DNA of 64,000 bases, taken from NCBI GenBank assembly GCA_002245135.1, contig NGBS01000296.1:1-64000 (forward strand), read 5' to 3'. Positions within the stretch are counted from its first letter, which is position 1. Each line of letters starts with the position of its first letter. The notes below the pieces were generated by a model. It did not search any database and was not told where the DNA came from. It was given only the letters and a program-made list of their open reading frames with translations. This DNA comes from Proteromonas lacertae. Taxonomy: Eukaryota > Sar > Bigyra > Opalinata > Proteromonadidae. Positions 58,478 to 64,000 of the stretch are shown here, piece after piece. The position numbers and the translations under genes are program-made.

Positions 58478-60159
58478 CTAATAATGTATGTCACTAACAT
58501 TGTAATTGCCACTCCCATATTCTATTATTAATTCTCCTCTATTAACTATATTCTTTTTAAAATACCTTAAATGATTTGATCTAAAATCTATTCCTCTATT
58601 ATTAACATTTATATTATTAATTCTTAATATTCCACCTGATTTAACTTTTATTATCAATGATCCATTCAGATTTAAATTTTTAATATATACATTTCCTTTA
58701 ATTACCAATTTTGAGTTTTTATTGATCTTAATTAAACCTTGAAAGTGTTTTTTTATAATCTCAGTTGTTGAACAAATAAGAGGATCAATATGTATAGCTG
58801 TATTTTCACCAATTTTCCATCCTATCATTGATAATTTCTTTTTGTTTCTCAAATACAATTTCTTTTCACCATCATCTGGAGTATAAAAATCACGAACATT
58901 TGAAATTTCTTTTACAGGATTAAAACAAAGCCATCTTTGCATATCTGTGCTACTTAAAATACTTTTCTCATTTGTAAGTATTATATAATCCTGTAATACA
59001 GCTTCTAATCTAAATGAATTTGTAGTATTATTTGATAGTATATATTCAGGTAATGCTTTTTCAGTATTTATCAGTGTATTATAATAGCTATTTAAATTGA
59101 AGCATATAATGTTAGTTACAGCAGGATAATATGATTGGTTTTCATTATTGTTATTTATTTCTTCACCTAACAATCCATTTAAACAAGAGTAATCAATAGC
59201 TCTAATGTTATACTTTCTTCCTCTTTCTTCGCATGAACATAATATTGACGCTTTTTCTCCTTCATATCTCTTTACAATTAAGTAGTTTACATCAATATTA
59301 GTATTAATACTACATCCTAGCAACACTGGAATAGATTCAAAAGCTAGAGAATTTGTATCTTGAAAGATAATGAAATATTTAATTCCTTGTTCTTTCCATA
59401 TTTTCAATATTTTGTTCTATTAATTAAAAAGATTATCAATACATTTAATAATAAGTGATGTATATCTCCATGGCCATGTGGTTTATCAACAATTCTACCA
59501 TTTTCGTAACATAAATTACAGTGTTTGTCACTGAATGATGGAACATTCTTCTGCTTTATAAAAAGCAATTGAGAGTCTAATAAACCAAAATTATTGTTCT
59601 CCTTTAAATAGTGTTTTGTCATTTGATCAGTAGATTCAGAAGTCATTATACAAATATATATGAACTTGGAAGATTTATTTTGATATGATAAGATATATCT
59701 TATATACAATTCTAAATAACTATAACCACTAATTTGATCAATTGGCAAAGATACTTTTATACTATTATTATTTAATCTTTCACCCAAACCTCCAGCAACT
59801 AGCACAAAGCCACAATAATGAATATTATTAATTCCAATTGATTCAAATTTTGCAAATAACTCATCTTCGAATTTAATTGTTATGCATTCCGGTTGTAATA
59901 TATTAACAACATCAGAATTATAGTTATTATCCTCATACAAATTAATCAATTCTTTCGCACGGTCTAAATATGATTTTAATCCTTTATTTATTGTAGTATT
60001 ATATTTAACTACCTGAAAACAGATTTTCTTTAATTCTATATATATGATTAATTAATACATACTCTTTTCTTTTTTGGCTGTTTTAAGTAAATCATATTGA
60101 TTACACTTTACAAGTATTCTGTAACCATAATAATAAATAATAAACTCAGAAAACAACAT
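58478..60159 (-). CDS. UDP-sugar pyrophosphorylase (plant/Leishmania-type USP)
   Basis: Exons 60146-60159 (14 nt), 60063-60118, 59442-60035 and 58478-59415 (introns 27, 27 and 26 bp) give 533 aa. The first junction is inferred; leaving that intron in also keeps the frame. The N-terminal helix LKSYLDRAKELINLY is followed by the nucleotide-binding loop VLVAGGLGERLNNNSIKVSL, then IMTSESTDQM, DKPHGHGDIHHLL, FQDTNSLAFESIPVLLG and, at the C-terminus, a left-handed beta-helix-like part (GNVYIKNLNLNGSLIIKV). These order as in USP rather than UGP or UAP. USP makes UDP-glucose, -galactose, -xylose and others from sugar-1-phosphates and UTP in the cytosol. It is shorter than plant USP (about 600 aa). 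It heads a group of glycan-related genes. Confidence 0.88.
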
Positions 60160-60213
60160 TTCAATTATTTTATTTTATTCGAAAAACATATTATAACAAC
60201 TTAAATAAATATA

Positions 60214-61215
60214 TTACTTTATTTCACCAACCAAGTTAGAGAAGTAATGTTTATATTTTGCTTCAATAGTATATGAATTCTTTTTGAATTTCTCTTCATC
60301 AAAATCATTGCAATTTTTTCTATTTTCAGCGCATTTACCTTGCCTTATCAAATAATTGATTAGTTTATTCATTGCAATTACATCTCTATGTTTTTGTACA
60401 TTTATTTTCTCTGTTTTACCATAATTAACCTCAATAAATGAATAGGGAATATGAATAGTGCATCTAGGTGGAAATGGATTTTTTTCAATATTGATTAATG
60501 AATATTGATTTTCATATTTCATTATGTTGATATATTCTAAGAATGTGCCAAATTGTCCAAATATATATTTTTCCATTAGTTCAACTAATGTTGAATTATG
60601 TACTTTTTCAATATAATTCCATGTCTCTTTCACATGTTTAGTTTTAACAATTATAGGGTATGTAAACATTACATCTCCCCAATCTGAATTATTAGATTTA
60701 AGTATTTTTGTTGGATCCCATCTATAATCTCTGTAATTTACAGTATATAGAATATATGGTCTTCTGTTTGTATTAAATAGCATGTCATATTTTGCATATG
60801 ATATAAAAGGCGAATCAGAATCAATCATTGCTATAAATTCATCTGTTGAGCAATACTTATATGAAGCATAAGAATTGTACTGTTGCTTCATAACTGGCAA
60901 CTTTATATCTGGTGTAGACGTTCTAATTACTGTCCACTCATCAGAATAATTAAATGGCAATGTTCCATTATAATTATCAATCCAATGTATTTTTCTACCT
61001 ATTCCTTTAGGCCAAAAAGTATCAACGCTTGTAATTATGCTTTGTACAAATGGAAAATCATCAACAGCACTAGGTAAAAAGAGACATACACTGACATTAT
61101 TTGATTTATATTTATTGCTAATGTCAATTGTATGTTCTGCTTGTTTAATAAAAGTAAAGTAAAAGAAAATAAAAATACTACATAAAAAACATGTGAAAAA
61201 GATAATAACCATCAT
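60214..61215 (-). CDS. Type II membrane glycosyltransferase-like protein
   Basis: A single-exon 333-aa protein. Residues 3-25 form a signal-anchor helix (IIFFTCFLCSIFIFFYFTF), so the rest faces the Golgi or ER lumen. A nucleotide-sugar binding DxD-like motif appears as FIAMIDSDSPFIS, preceded by SYASYKYCSTDE, a common GT-A-fold arrangement. Later segments (YILYTVNYRDYRWDP, GQFGTFLEYINIM, PFPPRCTIHIPYS) suggest an intact domain. I do not recognise the exact family; it may be close to DUF6492-like transferases. The start (two adjacent ATGs) lies only 21 bp from the divergent gene at 61237. Confidence 0.65.
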   Translation of the reverse strand: MMVIIFFTCFLCSIFIFFYFTFIKQAEHTIDISNKYKSNNVSVCLFLPSAVDDFPFVQSIITSVDTFWPKGIGRKIHWIDNYNGTLPFNYSDEWTVIRTSTPDIKLPVMKQQYNSYASYKYCSTDEFIAMIDSDSPFISYAKYDMLFNTNRRPYILYTVNYRDYRWDPTKILKSNNSDWGDVMFTYPIIVKTKHVKETWNYIEKVHNSTLVELMEKYIFGQFGTFLEYINIMKYENQYSLINIEKNPFPPRCTIHIPYSFIEVNYGKTEKINVQKHRDVIAMNKLINYLIRQGKCAENRKNCNDFDEEKFKKNSYTIEAKYKHYFSNLVGEIK

Positions 61216-61236
61216 ATCAGTATAGCCTCTGCTACA
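61216..61236. promoter_or_regulatory. Very short bidirectional 5' interval
   Basis: Only 21 bp separate the start codons of two divergent genes (61215 on the minus strand and 61237 on the plus strand). The interval is not strikingly AT-rich and has no obvious TATA. Either each promoter lies inside the other gene's coding region, or one annotated start is upstream of the real one. In both genes the first ATG gives a good signal anchor, which supports the starts. Confidence 0.4.
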
Positions 61237-62070
61237 ATGTATTTCCTATATCTATATATATTATTTATCTTTATTTCTATTGTAATTTATTTTATACATT
61301 TAAAAAAGAAATTTAACCTAATTATATTTACTTTATACTTTCCTATTCCAACACATCATCATTCTATCGCAGAATATATTCGTCTTTCACAAAAATACTT
61401 TAACATTGTTAGAAGTGAAATAGTATTTTTCACAGATAAAAAATTGAAGCATATTGCTCCTCACAGAAAGAATATTCATAATTACTTCTTTGAAAATATA
61501 ACAAGTATACCAATAATTAAAAGACTTAGAATAGAAAAAATAGTTAATAAAGGAGTTAACCAAATATATCATTCAAAAATTGCTTTATTATATTATATCT
61601 CAACGAAATATGACGCAAAAATGTATTTCTATAATGATATTACAACTTTTCACTACGAAAAGCTAGAGAATGTTAAGTCTTATCCCAATATTGTTTATTT
61701 AGAATCTATATTCAAAGATACTATTAGTCCTATATTTTTTACAATAAATCCTGATAGACATAATATATATTTTGTACAAGGAGGTTGCTTTGGTGGTAAA
61801 AAAATAGCTATTCGGTATTTGTATAAAGAATATTATTCTTTTCTTTATAAATACTTTAAAAATAATAGTGTTATAACTAAAACTGAAGAACAAATATTAG
61901 ATATAATGATTGACAAAATAGATAATGCTATTCTTATGCCAAATAATCCTGATAAATGCCATTTATATCAACAAATACCATATAATTGGTTTTATTTCAT
62001 TAATGTAATGTCTGGATATCCACCAGAATGTGTAAAGAGTTTGAAACTTAAATATTTAAAAGATTATTAA
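61237..62070 (+). CDS. HtrL/YibB-like glycosyltransferase candidate
   Basis: A single-exon 277-aa protein with an N-terminal signal anchor (residues about 2-20), then NLIIFTLYFPIPTHHHSIAE. The middle has KIALLYYISTKYDAKMYFYND, with YND in the place of the acidic nucleotide-sugar motif. The most telling segment is FVQGGCFGGKKIAIRYLYKE followed by TKTEEQILDIMI, which parallels the GGxFGG and DEQ features of HtrL/YibB proteins. Those are putative GT-A transferases in bacterial and eukaryotic surface glycan pathways. The acceptor and donor are unknown. It converges on the acyltransferase gene at 62118. Confidence 0.6.
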   Translation: MYFLYLYILFIFISIVIYFIHLKKKFNLIIFTLYFPIPTHHHSIAEYIRLSQKYFNIVRSEIVFFTDKKLKHIAPHRKNIHNYFFENITSIPIIKRLRIEKIVNKGVNQIYHSKIALLYYISTKYDAKMYFYNDITTFHYEKLENVKSYPNIVYLESIFKDTISPIFFTINPDRHNIYFVQGGCFGGKKIAIRYLYKEYYSFLYKYFKNNSVITKTEEQILDIMIDKIDNAILMPNNPDKCHLYQQIPYNWFYFINVMSGYPPECVKSLKLKYLKDY

Positions 62071-62117
62071 AATTGTATCATTTTTAAATATAATAATGGA
62101 ATATTAATATATATAAA

Positions 62118-63881
62118 TTATGAGAAATAAAAGTCCTTCTTCAGCACATATGTATAATTCTTTATTTTTTCTAGTTTTTCAAAAGTGATCTCTTTATTTA
62201 TTTGTTTTTCTAACGAAAGCGTAAAACTAATTGTCAAATGATGTAGTCCAATATATACTGAGTAATTATCTTTAAACAACTTACAATAACATCTAAAACA
62301 AATCCATTTGGTAGTATTAATGTATTTTATCTTATTGTTATTAATTATCGGAAAAGAATTTACTGTAGCATTTATTCCAAGAATTGAATGTGTATAATTC
62401 ATTCCATTATCAGGATTAATAAAAACATCTTCATAATGATAAGGATTGTCTTGAATAATATACATCGTATTAATTACATACTTTAGTATATTTTTAATAA
62501 ACAATGTAAATGGAGAGTTTAAATCATTATATTTTTTTATGTTACAATAGCTGCAATTTGCTAGATAATTAGACATAATTATATATTCAATTTTAATTAA
62601 TGCTATATGATTAATCAAATTGATTGGATTACTGTATATAATATAGTTTATCCAATAATGAAAATAGATTAAATCATAATAGATTACATGCTTATTCTTT
62701 AACAACGAAGGAATCCATTGTAATACATGTGAATCTCCCATAAATAGTATTATTTTATCAAATTTAGATAATGTGAATAACCTATAATTATTTTCTACAA
62801 AACTCCAATGTTTTAAAGCACTTGATCTTGTTAAATACTTCTTTGAATGAGATATTATTCTTATTCTTCTTATAAAGTAATATATAATGTATGATTGAAA
62901 CACAATAAAAATAATTAAAACCTGTAATGGTTTTAATCTACGAGTTAATGTGTTATTCTCTAAATAATAATAAGATATATATGATAATATAGTAGTAGAA
63001 AGAAATAACAAAACATTAACAATAGCTTTACCATTTTTGCATAAAAATAATAATGGATAATGTATTAAATAAGCTGAATATGATATCTTCCCAAAGAATT
63101 GATATATATTTGATGAAAGAATATCATTCGATTTGCATATCAAAATTGTAGAAGCTATTATCAAGAATATTGAATTAATTGGAAAAGGAAAATAAATACT
63201 CTTAGGGTTAATAAATAATACTAGGTAGATATATACTATTGCAGAAATGTTAGATATATTGTTATAATTTAAACGATAGTTAGAATTAAAAACAAGAATG
63301 CCAAACATAAACTCCCATAATCTTGAACTTATCAAATAATATACACTATTCAAATCCTTTCTAAAGAATAATGATGAATATATAATAGAATATAAAAAGA
63401 GTATTATTTCCATTAAATATTTCACTTTAATGCCTCGGTTCAGCAAAAATAATGAAAATATGAGATAATACTGTTCTTGTAAACAGAAATACCAATAATG
63501 TAAATTTATTGACATATCTAAAGAATCTCCAAAATAATTAACTGTTTTTTCATAAAAATGAATATTTGATCTACCTAAAAATGATGACAACAGATCTTTA
63601 TAAATTATTTCTAGCTTTGATTTGCTAATAAAAATATTACATAATATATAACACATAACCAACACAATATATCCAACTGGAATCATTCTTTTTATTCTGT
63701 TTATTAGGTAAAAATATATACTTGTTGATTTTGTAGAATATACTGAAAAATATCCGGATATTAGCATAAATATATCGACAGCAATAAAGCTGCATCTGAA
63801 TATATGAGGAAATGAATGATAAAAATAAATAAATAAAAAAGATAATCCTCTTAATCCATTAACATCATTTCTAATTTCCAT
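62118..63881 (-). CDS. Acyltransferase-3 membrane protein with C-terminal SGNH domain
   Basis: A single-exon 587-aa protein. The N-terminal half has about ten membrane helices and the family start DVNGLRGLSFLFIYFYH, with the conserved Arg, and SFIAVDIFMLISGYF. Catalytic-type His appears in IYFYHSF. The C-terminal part holds ILFMGDSHVLQWIPSL, the GDSH block of SGNH hydrolase-like domains, and a late ITIS-like region near the end. This OafA/oac arrangement transfers acetyl or other acyl groups across the membrane onto sugars. In this window it sits next to USP and two transferases, so surface-glycan O-acylation is a sound guess. I see no frame break. Eukaryotic members are known, for example in nematodes. 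Confidence 0.85.
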   Translation of the reverse strand: MEIRNDVNGLRGLSFLFIYFYHSFPHIFRCSFIAVDIFMLISGYFSVYSTKSTSIYFYLINRIKRMIPVGYIVLVMCYILCNIFISKSKLEIIYKDLLSSFLGRSNIHFYEKTVNYFGDSLDMSINLHYWYFCLQEQYYLIFSLFLLNRGIKVKYLMEIILFLYSIIYSSLFFRKDLNSVYYLISSRLWEFMFGILVFNSNYRLNYNNISNISAIVYIYLVLFINPKSIYFPFPINSIFLIIASTILICKSNDILSSNIYQFFGKISYSAYLIHYPLLFLCKNGKAIVNVLLFLSTTILSYISYYYLENNTLTRRLKPLQVLIIFIVFQSYIIYYFIRRIRIISHSKKYLTRSSALKHWSFVENNYRLFTLSKFDKIILFMGDSHVLQWIPSLLKNKHVIYYDLIYFHYWINYIIYSNPINLINHIALIKIEYIIMSNYLANCSYCNIKKYNDLNSPFTLFIKNILKYVINTMYIIQDNPYHYEDVFINPDNGMNYTHSILGINATVNSFPIINNNKIKYINTTKWICFRCYCKLFKDNYSVYIGLHHLTISFTLSLEKQINKEITFEKLEKIKNYTYVLKKDFYFS

Positions 63882-64000
63882 TTTAAATATTTATTATATA
63901 TCTTCAGTTAAATGATAAATTATGTATAATGAATTTAGAGAATTTATTATACAATATATTGTTATAAATGTAGCAATATGATATTCTATTTAATTCAATT

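Noticed and set aside
1-64000. Non-standard genetic code (ciliate-like)
   Set aside because: The intact genes end at TAA, TAG or TGA at sensible positions, and none of these appears repeatedly inside them.
1-64000. Assignment to parabasalids or anaerobic fungi
   Set aside because: AT-richness, integrase elements and short introns could suggest this, but the PARL gene with a mitochondrial presequence and the USP gene do not fit well. Sequence alone does not settle the lineage.

Overview
The window is AT-rich nuclear DNA of a flagellated, mitochondriate protist; I cannot name the lineage. It has GT-AG spliceosomal introns, a ciliary inner-arm dynein heavy chain, a kinesin-14, a PARL-type mitochondrial rhomboid with a presequence-like N-terminus, an RNAi-type RNA-dependent RNA polymerase, a plant/kinetoplastid-type UDP-sugar pyrophosphorylase and a class C receptor. 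All intact genes read with the standard code. Introns are very short, mostly 24-54 bp with donors of the GTAT type, so most genes look broken in a six-frame view but join cleanly once 26-50 bp are removed. I saw no rRNA, tRNA or CRISPR array.

Layout. 1-5.9 kb: compact small genes around a Polinton/Maverick-like integrase, probably a mobile-element fragment, followed by a structured non-coding island (6.0-6.14 kb). 6.3-17.4 kb: a giant receptor gene with about nine tandem periplasmic-binding-protein-like domains and a C-terminal seven-helix region, interrupted by one in-frame stop, followed by a decayed kinase gene (17.5-18.2 kb). 18.4-36.0 kb: cytoskeletal and housekeeping genes, namely an ankyrin-WW-kinesin-14, an FkbM-like methyltransferase, a Cwc21/SRRM2-like splicing factor, a CCDC81/HU-like domain and the dynein heavy chain. 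36.3-42.7 kb: one five-exon gene with two Crinkler/RHS-type NTPase modules joined by a long coiled-coil and repeat region. 42.77-43.31 kb: an inverted 542-bp copy of the receptor 3' end and kinase 5' end. 43.3-52.6 kb: eIF4E-like, UTP21/WDR36, cyclic-nucleotide phosphodiesterase, EGF-like secreted protein and a ROK sugar kinase. 52.7-58.2 kb: active-type PARL, the RdRP, an ABCG fragment and a dead PARL duplicate. 58.5-63.9 kb: UDP-sugar pyrophosphorylase, two Golgi-type glycosyltransferase candidates and an acyltransferase-3/SGNH protein, which read as a surface-glycan neighbourhood.

Genes are tightly packed, with several divergent pairs whose start codons lie 21-160 bp apart. The last 119 bases (63882-64000) show nothing recognisable. 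Most unusual are the nine-unit receptor with its kinase neighbour and inverted duplicate, the double-NTPase Crinkler-like protein, the ankyrin-WW-kinesin-14, the possible HU-dynein fusion, and the PARL/pseudo-PARL pair around the RdRP.
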